Below, piece by piece: positions 42,133 through 50,805 of a DNA stretch of 64,000 nt. The notes below the pieces were generated by a model. That model ran no database searches. It worked only from the letters and a program-made list of their open reading frames with translations, and was not told the DNA's origin. The DNA comes from an uncultured Oscillospiraceae bacterium. GTDB taxonomy: Bacteria > Bacillota > Clostridia > Oscillospirales > Oscillospiraceae. The stretch is from the NCBI GenBank assembly GCA_944387035.1, contig CALXDJ010000009.1, positions 1 through 64,000 on the forward strand, in the 5' to 3' direction. Position 1 is the first letter of the stretch; each line of letters opens with the position of its first letter. The position numbers and the translations under genes are program-made.

Positions 42133-43344
42133 ATGCATATTACGCCGCGCCCACTGGGCCTGTATCTTCATATTCCCTTCTGCCGGCAAAAGTGTGCCTA
42201 TTGTGACTTCTACTCTCTGTCCGGTCAGGATGCCCGGATGGATGATTATGTGGACGCTCTGTGCGCCCATCTGACGGAGGCCGCGCCCTCCGCCTCCGGC
42301 CATCAGATCGACACCATCTATTTTGGGGGCGGAACTCCCAGTCTCCTGGGTCCCAAGCGTCTGACCACCCTGCTCAAAACCGTCTCCAAGCGGTATCACG
42401 TGGCCAAGGATGCGGAGATCACCCTGGAAGCCAATCCGGAGTCTGCCGGTGACTGGAAGGCGCTCAAAACCCTGCGCAAGGCCGGATTCAACCGGCTGTC
42501 CCTGGGGATGCAGTCCGCCAGCGACGCAGAACTCCAGCACATCGGCCGGGTCCATACCATGGAGCAGGTCACCGCCGCTGTGGAAGCAGCCCGGAAGGCC
42601 CGGTTTGAAAACCTCTCTCTGGATCTCATCTATGGCCTGCCCGGCCAGAGTGCGGAGCAATGGCAGGAAAATCTTGCCGCTGCCGTATCCTTGGCGCCGG
42701 AACATCTGAGCTGTTACGGGCTGAAGGTGGAACCGGGCACCCCCCTCTATGCCCGGCAGGCGGAGGAAGACCTGCCCGATGACGAAGCCCAGGCGGATAT
42801 GTACTTATATACTGTGGAGTATCTTGCCCAAAACGGCTACGCCCAGTACGAAATCTCCAACTTTGCCCGGCCGGGCCGGGAGTCCCGGCACAACCTGAAA
42901 TACTGGACCTTGCAGGAGTACGCAGGATTTGGTCCCGGTGCCCACTCCGACTTCGGCGGCGTGCGCTATGCCTATGAAAAGGACCTGGAAGGTTATATTC
43001 ACGGCGTGAAGCACCACATGCCCCTGCTTTCCGAAAGTGAACGGATTCCGCCCCTGGACCGCGATACGGAATGGCTGATGCTGGGTCTGCGCACCGTGCA
43101 GGGTCTGGACCCCCGGGAATTTGAATCCCGCTTCCGCCGCCGCTTCGACTGCTTTCTGCCCTTCCTGAACGAGTGCTGCCGGGCGGGCTACGCGGTGGAA
43201 GAGGACGGCCGCTGGCATCTGACCCCCAAGGGCTTCCTGGTATCCAACCGCATCATCGGCGGTATGCTGGACGCTCTGGCGGAGGAAAAGCGCCGCCGTG
43301 CGGAAGCCACCGCCCGGGGAGACTTCCGGGTCCATCTGGATTGA
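42133..43344 (+). CDS. hemW: Radical SAM heme chaperone HemW (CPO-III-like)
   Basis: 403 residues. The radical SAM cluster motif is PFCRQKCAYCDFYS, after the typical LYLHIPF; FGGGTPS and GFGPGAHS follow. It resembles coproporphyrinogen III dehydrogenase HemN but lacks the N-terminal HemN extension, so HemW is preferred. HemW binds heme and delivers it to respiratory proteins. ATG 42133 follows GGGGGGA. Confidence 0.9.
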   Translation: MHITPRPLGLYLHIPFCRQKCAYCDFYSLSGQDARMDDYVDALCAHLTEAAPSASGHQIDTIYFGGGTPSLLGPKRLTTLLKTVSKRYHVAKDAEITLEANPESAGDWKALKTLRKAGFNRLSLGMQSASDAELQHIGRVHTMEQVTAAVEAARKARFENLSLDLIYGLPGQSAEQWQENLAAAVSLAPEHLSCYGLKVEPGTPLYARQAEEDLPDDEAQADMYLYTVEYLAQNGYAQYEISNFARPGRESRHNLKYWTLQEYAGFGPGAHSDFGGVRYAYEKDLEGYIHGVKHHMPLLSESERIPPLDRDTEWLMLGLRTVQGLDPREFESRFRRRFDCFLPFLNECCRAGYAVEEDGRWHLTPKGFLVSNRIIGGMLDALAEEKRRRAEATARGDFRVHLD

Positions 43345-43366
43345 GAAAATTGAGAAAGGAGCATCC

Positions 43367-44389
43367 ATGCACGTCTATACCACCGGACAGTGGGTTTTGC
43401 TGTTCTTCTTTTACTGCTTTTGCGGCTGGGTCTGGGAATCGTGTTATGTATCCGTGTGCCAGCGCCGCTGGGTCAACCGGGGCTTTTTGAACGGTCCCCT
43501 GCTGCCGATCTATGGATTTGGCGCCATCATCATTCTGTTTGCCACATTGCCGGTGGAGGACAACCTGTATCTGGTATGGCTGTTCGGCATGCTTGCCGCC
43601 ACGGCACTGGAATATATCACCGGCGCGGCCATGGAGGCCCTCTTCAAAGTACGGTACTGGGATTATTCCAAGCACCGCTTTCAGCTCAACGGACACATCT
43701 GCCTGTCCAGTTCCATTGCCTGGGGATTTTTCTCCATCTTTCTGGTGCGCTTTCTCCATCCGCCCATTGGCCGGCTGCTGCTGGACATCCCCAGCTGGTG
43801 TGTGGATCCCCTGGCGCTGGTGTTAACGGCTGTGTTTACCGTCGATGTGGTCCGCTCCGTCCAGGCAGCCATGGACTTGCGGGAAGTGCTCATGCGTGTG
43901 ACGGAGGAGAACGAAGAACTGCGGCGCCTGGCCAAACGGGCGGAAGTGGCCGCAGCCTTTGCCGAAGATGATCTCCGGCGCTTCCGGGCCAAAACTGCAC
44001 TGGATGCCCATCTGCTGCGGGAACGGGTGGAAGCGGAGCGGAAAACCGCCGAAGCGGCCCATCAGGCCCGCAAACTGCGCCGCCGTGAGCTGGAAGAAGC
44101 CCGGATCCAGGGACGTGAGCAAGCCAAGCTGGAGATTCTGGACACCATCTCCGAGGCTCTGGAGCGGGGCAAGGCCCGCCTGGAGAGCATGGCGGAGGAC
44201 TCCGCCGCATCCGGCCGGGAGGAGCTGGCCGAGGCGCTGGAACGGATTCGGGATTACCGGGCGGCAATCCGTACCCGCAAAGCCGGTGCACACCGTGCCG
44301 CACTGCGTCTGCTGCGGGATAACCCCACCGCCAAAGCCCGTGACTTCGGGGAAGCTTTGGAAACTCTGCGCAACCTGATCCGCAAATAA
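43367..44389 (+). CDS. CmpB-like membrane protein with C-terminal coiled coil
   Basis: 340 residues. The first 175 residues hold four or five membrane helices typical of the 'putative ABC-transporter type IV' (CmpB) domain, with CFCGWVWESCYVS, GFLNGPLLPIYGFGA and RYWDYS. Residues 190-340 are very charged and predicted coiled coil (EENEELRRLAKRAEVAAAFAEDD). Function unknown. ATG 43367 after AAAGGAG, 22 bases after hemW, so probably cotranscribed. Confidence 0.8.
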   Translation: MHVYTTGQWVLLFFFYCFCGWVWESCYVSVCQRRWVNRGFLNGPLLPIYGFGAIIILFATLPVEDNLYLVWLFGMLAATALEYITGAAMEALFKVRYWDYSKHRFQLNGHICLSSSIAWGFFSIFLVRFLHPPIGRLLLDIPSWCVDPLALVLTAVFTVDVVRSVQAAMDLREVLMRVTEENEELRRLAKRAEVAAAFAEDDLRRFRAKTALDAHLLRERVEAERKTAEAAHQARKLRRRELEEARIQGREQAKLEILDTISEALERGKARLESMAEDSAASGREELAEALERIRDYRAAIRTRKAGAHRAALRLLRDNPTAKARDFGEALETLRNLIRK

Positions 44390-44395
44390 TGAGAT

Positions 44396-44426
44396 ACGCC
44401 CGACAGGCATCATGCCTGTCGGGCGT
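44396..44426. terminator. Terminator between convergent genes
   Basis: A 14-bp perfect stem (44396-44409 with 44413-44426) with a three-base loop lies between the CmpB-like gene and the MATE gene. T runs are weak on both sides. Confidence 0.65.
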
Positions 44427-44431
44427 GCTGT

Positions 44432-45796
44432 TTATGTTGGCGTATTCTCGGAAAAGTCGAGAATTTTTCGGATACACAGCGCGTATACCACCACGCTGGC
44501 CAGAGGCCCCAGAATATCGGAGATGGGCTCCGCGTAGAAAACCGCCCGCACGCCGAAAGCTCCGGGCAGCCAGAACAGCGCCAAAAAGTAGGTCACCTTC
44601 CGGAACGTGGACAGCGGCAGCGACAGCTGCACCAGGCCCATGCCGGTAAATCCGTCCACCAGAGCATACTGCAAGCCCAACGGAACCACCGCCAGCGTAC
44701 AGATCCGGATGGCTTCCATCGCCTCCGCAGCCAGATCCGGGGAGCGGGTAAACAGGCTCACAAACAATCCGCCCGCTGCCCGGGCCAGGAAAAACAGCAG
44801 CGCCGTATACCCCACGCACATCAGGACGATGTGCTTTTGTGCCTGCAGAATCCGGTCCCTGCGGCGGGCACCGTAATTGAAGGCCAGAATCGTCTGGGTG
44901 CCGGAGGAAATCCCGCCCAGGGGCATGGTGACCACCAGCATGAAGCTCTGGGCAATGGTGGCGCAGGTCACCATCTGATCTCCCAGCTCCGGCCCGCCGT
45001 AACGCTGCAAAACCGCGTTCATGGTGATGATCATGACATTGTCCACCGCCACAATCAAAAAGGGCGTCAGACCGGTGAGCAGAATCCGCCCCATCCGCCG
45101 AAGCTGGTAGCCGCCGAAGGTAATGGGGACCGGCACCTCCTTGCTGAACAAAAACCGCAGCACGTAGGCACAGCTGGCCATCTGAGAGAACACGGTGGCC
45201 ACCGCTGCTCCCACCACGCCCAGATCCAGGGCGAAGATAAACACCGGGTCCAGCACGATATTCAGCACCGCTCCCAGCATCACGGAGATCATGCCGCGCT
45301 TGGCATAGCCCTGGCAAATGATGAATTGATTCAGGCCCAGCGCCAGCAGGTTGAATACCGTTCCGCACAGATAGGCCGTGAAGTAGGTCTCGGCGTACGG
45401 ATACGTCACCTCGCTGGCACCGAAGGTCCGCAGCATGGGCTCCCGCAGCGGGAACACTGCCGCTGTCAGCACCACACCGCACACGCACAGCATCAAAAAG
45501 CTGTCCGCCAGGATGTGCCGGGCTTCTTCCCGCTTTCCCGCGCCCAGGCGGATGCTCATCAGCGGCGCACCGCCCACGCCGATCCAGGAGGCAAAGGCGC
45601 CGATCATGGTCACCACCGGACCGCACACGCCCACACCTGCCAGGGCCGTATCGCCGATCAAGGGAATATTGCTGATATAAATCCGGTCCACAATGCTGTA
45701 GAGCACGCTGACAAATTGGGCCAGCATGCTGGGAATGGCAATCCGCCACACCAGGGGCCGGATGGGATCCGTTCCCAGGTTGTTCTCCAATTTCAT
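44432..45796 (-). CDS. MATE family efflux transporter
   Basis: 454 residues with 12 predicted membrane helices in two homologous halves. The first half shows IPSMLAQFVSVLYSIVDRIYI and GVGGAPLMSIRLGAG; the second shows PLGGISSGTQTILAFNYGA. It would export cationic drugs or metabolites using Na+ or H+. ATG 45796 behind GGAGAG; longer frames upstream cross a terminator-like hairpin. The substrate cannot be told. Confidence 0.9.
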   Translation of the reverse strand: MKLENNLGTDPIRPLVWRIAIPSMLAQFVSVLYSIVDRIYISNIPLIGDTALAGVGVCGPVVTMIGAFASWIGVGGAPLMSIRLGAGKREEARHILADSFLMLCVCGVVLTAAVFPLREPMLRTFGASEVTYPYAETYFTAYLCGTVFNLLALGLNQFIICQGYAKRGMISVMLGAVLNIVLDPVFIFALDLGVVGAAVATVFSQMASCAYVLRFLFSKEVPVPITFGGYQLRRMGRILLTGLTPFLIVAVDNVMIITMNAVLQRYGGPELGDQMVTCATIAQSFMLVVTMPLGGISSGTQTILAFNYGARRRDRILQAQKHIVLMCVGYTALLFFLARAAGGLFVSLFTRSPDLAAEAMEAIRICTLAVVPLGLQYALVDGFTGMGLVQLSLPLSTFRKVTYFLALFWLPGAFGVRAVFYAEPISDILGPLASVVVYALCIRKILDFSENTPT

Positions 45797-45821
45797 AACA
45801 TGTCTCTCCGCTTTCACACAC

Positions 45822-45852
45822 AAAAATGGGACTGCCGCACCACCGGCAGTCC
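45822..45852 (-). terminator. Terminator hairpin in the MATE leader
   Basis: A 10-bp stem GGGACTGCCG/CGGCAGTCCC (45828-45837 with 45843-45852) followed on the minus strand by five U. It ends transcription from the PflX-like gene upstream, or acts as an attenuator for the MATE gene, since a promoter candidate (TTGCAA 45878-45883, TATAAT 45856-45861, 16-bp spacer) lies just upstream of it. Confidence 0.7.
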
Positions 45853-45933
45853 CATCATTATAATACACCGTTTCCAGTTTGCAAGCCCTGTTTTTCCGCA
45901 ATATCTGCATTCGGTCCAAACCGGGCATTCCGC

Positions 45934-46806
45934 TCATACGCCCCGGCCGTCAAAATCCGGCGTGTACTCCTCTTTGGCGGAGGTCCGCTCCTGGGTATAG
46001 CCGTCGGTGATGCCGCAGTTTTCCATATACGCCACCGCCGCCCGGTACTCCGCCCGGGTCACATGGCGCCTGAGATTCCCCTCCGCCCCGGGCTGGGGGG
46101 TATATTGGCTCATGAGGGAAACAAGCACCTCCCCCGGCCGGAAGTGCTCCGCCACAAAGTCGAGGCACCGGCGGGTATTCTCCATCTCTCCCGGCAGCAG
46201 CAGGTGGCGGATCAGCACGCCCCGCTTGAGCTGGCCGTTCTCCATAACATATGGTCCCGTCTGGCGGAACATCTCCAGAATCGCCGCGGATGCCCACTGA
46301 AAGTAGTCCTCCGCACCGGAGTAGCGCTTGGCCGGTCCCGGCAGGGCGTACTTCAGGTCCGGCAGATACACCTGCACCTTTCCCTCCAGTTGCCGCAGCG
46401 TCTCCGGGTCCTCATAGCCGCCGCAGTTCCACACCACCGGCACCGGCCAGACCTCGTCTCCCAGCGCTTCCAAAATGGCGGGGGTAAAGTGGGTGGGCGT
46501 CACCAGGTCCAGGCAGGCTGCTCCCTGGTCAATCAGCTCCCGAAAGATCTGCCGCAGCCGCTCCGGCGTAATGGCCTTGCCCATACCGCCCCGGGAGATG
46601 GGCTGATTCTGGCAGAAGCAGCAGCGCAGATTGCACCCGGAAAAGAAGACCGTTCCCGCGCCATGCTCCCCCACCAGACAGGGCTCCTCCCACTGGTGGA
46701 GCATGGCCCGGGCGGCCACCGGCATAGCCGGTTGGCCGCAGACTCCGCCGGAGCGGGTGTCGGTACGCTCCGCGCCGCAGCGGCGGGGGCAGAGATTGCA
46801 GATCAT
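45934..46806 (-). CDS. PflX-like radical SAM protein
   Basis: 290 residues, COG1313-type homologue of pyruvate formate-lyase activating enzymes. The [4Fe-4S] motif is SGCNLRCCFCQNQPIS; an additional N-terminal CNLCPRRCG could bind a second cluster or zinc. VTPTHFTPAI and WNCGGYE are conserved in this subgroup. The target is unknown. It overlaps tdk by four bases. Confidence 0.85.
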   Translation of the reverse strand: MICNLCPRRCGAERTDTRSGGVCGQPAMPVAARAMLHQWEEPCLVGEHGAGTVFFSGCNLRCCFCQNQPISRGGMGKAITPERLRQIFRELIDQGAACLDLVTPTHFTPAILEALGDEVWPVPVVWNCGGYEDPETLRQLEGKVQVYLPDLKYALPGPAKRYSGAEDYFQWASAAILEMFRQTGPYVMENGQLKRGVLIRHLLLPGEMENTRRCLDFVAEHFRPGEVLVSLMSQYTPQPGAEGNLRRHVTRAEYRAAVAYMENCGITDGYTQERTSAKEEYTPDFDGRGV

Positions 46807-47390
46807 CGCCGGTCTACCTCAAAGTCCGGTCCCAGATCCCCGGTCATCCAGTGGCGGCGGCACAGCCCGATGTACTGGTCGTTGGCACCCAGCACCACCT
46901 GTTCGCCTTCCTTGAGGACCTTGCCGCTGCGGTCAAACCGGGCGTTGAACGTGGCCTTGCGGCCGCACCAGCACACGGTTTTGATCTCCTCGATCTTGTC
47001 CGCCATGACCAGCAGCGCCTCGCTGCCCGGGAACAGGTCGCCCTTGAAGTCGGCCCGCAGACCGTAGCACATCACCGGAATTCCCAGATCATCCACCAGA
47101 TATACCAGGTACATGACCTCTTCCCGGGTGAGGAACTGGGCTTCATCCACAATGATGCAGGCATTTTGCTCCAGTTCCATCACCGTCAGCTGCTGCATCT
47201 CATCAAAATAAATGCACGGATACGTCAGGCCGATCCGGGAGACCACCTGATGATCTCCATCCCGGGTATCCATCCGGGGCTTGACCAGCAGGGCCTTTTG
47301 CCCCCGCTCTTCATAGTTGAACCGGGCCATCAGGGCGTTGGCGGTCTTGCTGGACCCCATAACGCCGTATTTAAAGTATAGCTGTGCCAT
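46803..47390 (-). CDS. tdk: Thymidine kinase
   Basis: 195 residues, type II thymidine kinase of the salvage pathway. P-loop GVMGSSKTANAL near the N-terminus, Walker B-like IIVDEAQFL, a lasso loop with YIGLCRRHW, and zinc cysteines (VCWC, LC). Length typical. It lies 17 bases after the DUF6487-like gene. Confidence 0.94.
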   Translation of the reverse strand: MAQLYFKYGVMGSSKTANALMARFNYEERGQKALLVKPRMDTRDGDHQVVSRIGLTYPCIYFDEMQQLTVMELEQNACIIVDEAQFLTREEVMYLVYLVDDLGIPVMCYGLRADFKGDLFPGSEALLVMADKIEEIKTVCWCGRKATFNARFDRSGKVLKEGEQVVLGANDQYIGLCRRHWMTGDLGPDFEVDRR

Positions 47391-47407
47391 GAAACACTGT
47401 TTCTCCC

Positions 47408-47911
47408 TTACTCATGATCTATATTGGATTCCGGGGCCTGCGTGTCCTCCTCCGGGGCGCGGGCAGGAATCCCCAAAAATGCTTCCGGTTGGATGTCTGC
47501 CACATCCAGAACCATTTTTTCACACGCGCCGCAGCGCCAGGCGGTTCGGTAACCGGCCAATGTGCCCCCTTCGGTATTGATTACCAGGGCATCGGCGGCA
47601 TGTCCCCGCAGGGACAGGGCCGTAGGCCGTTTGCGTTGCCAGTAGATCCACTGGCCGCTGAGCAGATATCCCCGCTCCATCTCCTTGCCGCACCAGGGGC
47701 ACATCTGCGGCGGAACCTCCGGCTCCGGCGCCTTCTCTTCCATGCCGAAAAACTCCCGTGCGCCTTTTCCCAGCTCCCGGAACATCTCCCGCAGCTCCTG
47801 GGCCGTATTCTCCTCCTGGCCGGTCCCGGCTCCGGCTTCTGGTGCCGGGCGTGGCTTCGGCCGCCGGACCGGCTGATCCCAGGGATCCTCGCTCTTTTTC
47901 CAAAACGGCAT
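47408..47911 (-). CDS. Zinc-ribbon protein, DUF6487-like
   Basis: 167 residues. The central part has CPWCGKEMERGYLLSGQWIYW and, 50 residues on, WRCGACEKMVLD, a two-knuckle zinc ribbon like DUF6487. The N-terminus is Pro-rich and charged, probably disordered. ATG 47911 is seven bases after GGAGGC; GTG 47917 overlaps the upstream stop but is too near the ribosome site. Function unknown. Confidence 0.7.
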   Translation of the reverse strand: MPFWKKSEDPWDQPVRRPKPRPAPEAGAGTGQEENTAQELREMFRELGKGAREFFGMEEKAPEPEVPPQMCPWCGKEMERGYLLSGQWIYWQRKRPTALSLRGHAADALVINTEGGTLAGYRTAWRCGACEKMVLDVADIQPEAFLGIPARAPEEDTQAPESNIDHE

Positions 47912-47913
47912 GC

Positions 47914-48108
47914 TCACGCCTCCTTATCCTGCTCTCTGGCCTGCCGGACATGCTCGTCAAAGTCTTTTCCCGACCGATGCGGCAGGAACGAAATGGGCTC
48001 CGGCGTCTCCTGGCCGTGATAATAGCACCACAGCCACCGGATGCACCACGCCAGCTTTCGGATCAGCAGCAGCAACAGTGCCGCCCCCGCCAGATTCACC
48101 AGCTCCAT
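47914..48108 (-). CDS. Small single-pass membrane protein
   Basis: 64 residues: an N-terminal membrane helix (about 5-27, LVNLAGAALLLLLIRKLAWCI) and a charged cytoplasmic tail. ATG 48108 follows GGAGGTG. Lies between two unknown genes in the mutY-tdk unit. Function unknown. Confidence 0.6.
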   Translation of the reverse strand: MELVNLAGAALLLLLIRKLAWCIRWLWCYYHGQETPEPISFLPHRSGKDFDEHVRQAREQDKEA

Positions 48109-48121
48109 CTCCGACACCTCC

Positions 48122-48913
48122 TCACCGCACCGTACAGATCCATCCCGCGGAGGGCGGATACGCGGCCGCCTCCATTCTGGGGTCCACGCCCCAGGCAGCG
48201 GCCAGATCCAGCACATCCTCCTCGGTGGGATTGGCTTCGCAGCGGTCCTCCCGTCCCTTTTGGGGAAACCGGCCAAATCCCAGGGCGATCTCCTGGGCCG
48301 TCAGCTCCCCGGTCTGGACCGTCACCACGCCCCGGGAACCGTCGTAAACATACATCCGCTCCAGCGTGCCGCTGTTCCACCGGGCCCAGGCGTGATACTC
48401 CGTCACCCGGTGGGTGGCAAAGGCCTGCACCTGCCGGAAGGCACCCGCAAGCCCCTGTTCCGGAAACCGGGACAGGCCGATCACCAGCACAAACCCATCC
48501 AGGCAGGGCGAGACGAACACACAGTTTGCCTCTTCCGCGGCCGCCTGCAGTCCCGTCTGCCAGTTGGCACGGCGGATATCCCGCCCGCCCAGGGCCCGGA
48601 TCACCTGCTTCGGATCCTGCGACGCCGCCGCCATCCAAATCGTCTTATATCCAAAGGGCAGCGGCCGGTCCGGCGTATCGGACACCGGCTGCACCTCCTG
48701 ATAGTCCACCGTGTACACCGGACCGTCAAAGGTCGGCTCTTCCGGTTTTTTCCAGGATGCGGCTTCCTCGTCCGTCTTTCTCCGGCGATAGCGGCGCAGC
48801 AGCATCGCCGCGCCAACACCGATGAGCACCGGCAATGCAAAGCGCAGCACCACCATCAAAATGCCGCCCAGCAGGCTCAACAGCTTCAGCGGCAGTCCCA
48901 GCAGCCACCCCAT
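48122..48913 (-). CDS. Membrane-anchored protein of unknown function
   Basis: 263 residues: an N-terminal hydrophobic region (about 3-40, one or two helices) followed by Arg-rich RRYRRRK and a soluble domain of about 200 residues with no motif I can name. It contains FVSPCLDGFVLVIGLSRFP and a Trp-rich HAWARWNSG. ATG 48913 follows GAGAGGAG. It is 37 bases after mutY. Confidence 0.7.
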   Translation of the reverse strand: MGWLLGLPLKLLSLLGGILMVVLRFALPVLIGVGAAMLLRRYRRRKTDEEAASWKKPEEPTFDGPVYTVDYQEVQPVSDTPDRPLPFGYKTIWMAAASQDPKQVIRALGGRDIRRANWQTGLQAAAEEANCVFVSPCLDGFVLVIGLSRFPEQGLAGAFRQVQAFATHRVTEYHAWARWNSGTLERMYVYDGSRGVVTVQTGELTAQEIALGFGRFPQKGREDRCEANPTEEDVLDLAAAWGVDPRMEAAAYPPSAGWICTVR

Positions 48914-48950
48914 ATCGGCTTCTCCTCTCTCGTCCGCCGCTGCGGACGCC

Positions 48951-50033
48951 TCACGCTTTCTCCTGCAAAATCCGTTCCGCTTCCGCACGGTACCGGGCAA
49001 ACGCCGAGGGCACCGCCCGCGTTGAAAACGCTTCCGCGTCTACCCACGCAAATGTCTCCGGTCCCGGTCCCCGCACTTCCAGCACGTAGCCGGTCATCTC
49101 CCACTCCACATGGGTGAAGATATGGCGCGCGTTCAGCTTTTGCCGCCATTCCAGCGGCGTCAGGCCCCAGGCCTCCACCGCCGCGGCTGCGGACGCCTCC
49201 TCCAGCGCCCCCTCCACATTGGGAAACTCCCAAAGGCCGGCCAAAAGGCCGGTATCCGGCCGCCGGCGCAGGGCCAGGCGGCCCTCCCGCAGCAGCAAGA
49301 AAACGGTTTTCTCCTCCCGCCGCCGCTCTTTCTTCCCGGATTTTACCGGCAGCGACAGCGCCGTGCCCCGTATCCGTCCCAGGCAAAACGGCGCTGCGGG
49401 ACATTCCTCGCACCGGGGCGGCCCGTTGGGAACGCAGACCGTGGCCCCCAGTTCCATGGTGGCCTGATTGAAAATCCGGATCTGCTCCGCCTCCTGGGGC
49501 ATGACTGCCTCCAGGGCCGCCCGGATGGTCCGTTTGGTCTTGGGCAGGGCAATATCCTCCCGGCTGTCGGTCAGACGGGATACCACCCGCAGCACATTGC
49601 CGTCCACCGCAGGGACCCGCAGACCAAAGGCCGCCGAAGCAATGGCTCCGGCGGTGTACTCTCCAATTCCCGGCAGGGCCAGCAGTCCCTCATAGCTTTG
49701 AGGAAAGCCGCCCTGCTGGGCCACCAGCCGGGCCGCTTTCTGCAAGTTCCGGGCCCGGCTGTAATATCCCAGGCCCTCCCAGAGCTTCATCAGCTGCTCC
49801 TCCGGCGCCTGGGCCAAAGCTTCCACTGAGGGGAACGCCTCCAGAAACCGGGCATAATAGCCCAATACCGCCGCCACCCGAGTCTGCTGGAGCATAATTT
49901 CCGACACCCAGATGGAATACGGGTCCCGGGTCCGGCGCCAGGGCAGATCCCGGGCGTGTTCCCGATACCAGTTCAAAAGGGGCTGCGGCAGAGCCGCAAG
50001 CATCGATTTCATCGTTGTTTCATCCATACACAT
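48951..50033 (-). CDS. mutY: A/G-specific adenine glycosylase
   Basis: About 360 residues. It removes adenine mispaired with 8-oxoguanine. The helix-hairpin-helix (LPGIGEYTAGAIASAAFG) and catalytic Asp (VPAVDGNVLRV) are present, then the [4Fe-4S] loop CVPNGPPRCEECPAAPFC, and a C-terminal NUDIX-like 8-oxoG recognition domain. The start is uncertain (ATG 50033, 50027 or 50012); none has a ribosome site, and a TATAAT lies seven bases before 50033, which would give a leaderless mRNA. First gene of a unit running to 45934. Confidence 0.9.
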   Translation of the reverse strand: MCMDETTMKSMLAALPQPLLNWYREHARDLPWRRTRDPYSIWVSEIMLQQTRVAAVLGYYARFLEAFPSVEALAQAPEEQLMKLWEGLGYYSRARNLQKAARLVAQQGGFPQSYEGLLALPGIGEYTAGAIASAAFGLRVPAVDGNVLRVVSRLTDSREDIALPKTKRTIRAALEAVMPQEAEQIRIFNQATMELGATVCVPNGPPRCEECPAAPFCLGRIRGTALSLPVKSGKKERRREEKTVFLLLREGRLALRRRPDTGLLAGLWEFPNVEGALEEASAAAAVEAWGLTPLEWRQKLNARHIFTHVEWEMTGYVLEVRGPGPETFAWVDAEAFSTRAVPSAFARYRAEAERILQEKA

Positions 50034-50099
50034 GGGGGGATTATACCACATTTCCCGACACCTTCCCACCCCCCTGTCCGATTTTTTTTGCAAACCCTC

Positions 50100-50130
50100 T
50101 TGACCTTCCCCTTTGAGGAAGGTATATCAT
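50100..50130 (+). promoter_or_regulatory. MerR-type promoter with 19-bp spacer and operator dyad
   Basis: TTGACC (50100-50105) and TATCAT (50125-50130) are 19 bp apart, the over-long spacer that MerR proteins correct by twisting DNA. A perfect dyad ACCTTCC/GGAAGGT (50103-50109 with 50117-50123) fills the spacer. It drives the MerR gene itself 25 bases on. Confidence 0.85.
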
Positions 50131-50154
50131 AAAAGCCAGAAAGGGAGGACGCCC

Positions 50155-50805
50155 ATGAGAATCAACGAGGTCGAGGCCCTGGTGGGCATCACCAAGAAAA
50201 ACATCCGCTTTTATGAAGCAGAAGGTCTGCTCACGCCCCGCCGGAACAGCGAAAACGGATACCGGGATTACGGGGACGCCGATGTGGCGGTGCTGCGGCG
50301 GATCAAGCTTTTGCGAAAGCTGGGCGTCCCTCTGGAGGAAATCCGCCAAATGCAAAGCGGCGCCCACACCGTGGGCGACGGGATGCGCCGTCACTTGGTG
50401 ACGCTGGAGCGGGAGCAGGAGAATCTGGCGGCCGCCGCCCGGCTGTGTGCCGGACTGACGGAGTGCCGGGACAAGCTGGAGACTCTGGACGCCCAGGCAC
50501 TGCTGGAGCAAATGGACGAAATGGAACAGCGGGGCACCACGTTTCAAAACAAGCAGCGGCTGGACATCCGCTTCCGCTATGTGGCGCCGGTGGTCATCAC
50601 GCTGCTGACGGTGGCCCTGATGGGCTCCATCGGGGCACTGATGGCCTGGGGCTACGTGCAGGATGCGGAAAACGCGCCGCCCCTGGCCATTATGGTGGCT
50701 CTGGCCGCCATTCCGGCAGCGGTGGCCGGCGGCGTGCTGCTGGCACTGGTGCAGCGGGTCCGGGAAATCGGAAGGAGGGAGCTGGATGAAGCGCGGCAAT
50801 TCTGA
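50155..50805 (+). CDS. MerR family regulator with C-terminal membrane domain
   Basis: 216 residues. Residues 1-70 are a MerR helix-turn-helix and wing (INEVEALVGITKKNIRFYEAEGLL, NGYRDY). A coiled coil (about 75-125) follows, then two membrane helices (about 140-165 and 175-200) and a short tail QRVREIGRRELDEARQF. It lacks the Cys metal-binding loop of classic MerR, so the signal is probably at the membrane. ATG 50155 after GGGAGGA. It overlaps the next gene by 20 bases, and its tail resembles the two following small proteins. Confidence 0.85.
   Translation: MRINEVEALVGITKKNIRFYEAEGLLTPRRNSENGYRDYGDADVAVLRRIKLLRKLGVPLEEIRQMQSGAHTVGDGMRRHLVTLEREQENLAAAARLCAGLTECRDKLETLDAQALLEQMDEMEQRGTTFQNKQRLDIRFRYVAPVVITLLTVALMGSIGALMAWGYVQDAENAPPLAIMVALAAIPAAVAGGVLLALVQRVREIGRRELDEARQF

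Noticed and set aside
43890-45821. 643-codon minus-strand open frame spanning two genes
   Set aside because: It is a frame-shifted reading of the MATE gene continuing antisense to the CmpB-like gene, across the terminator at 44396-44426.
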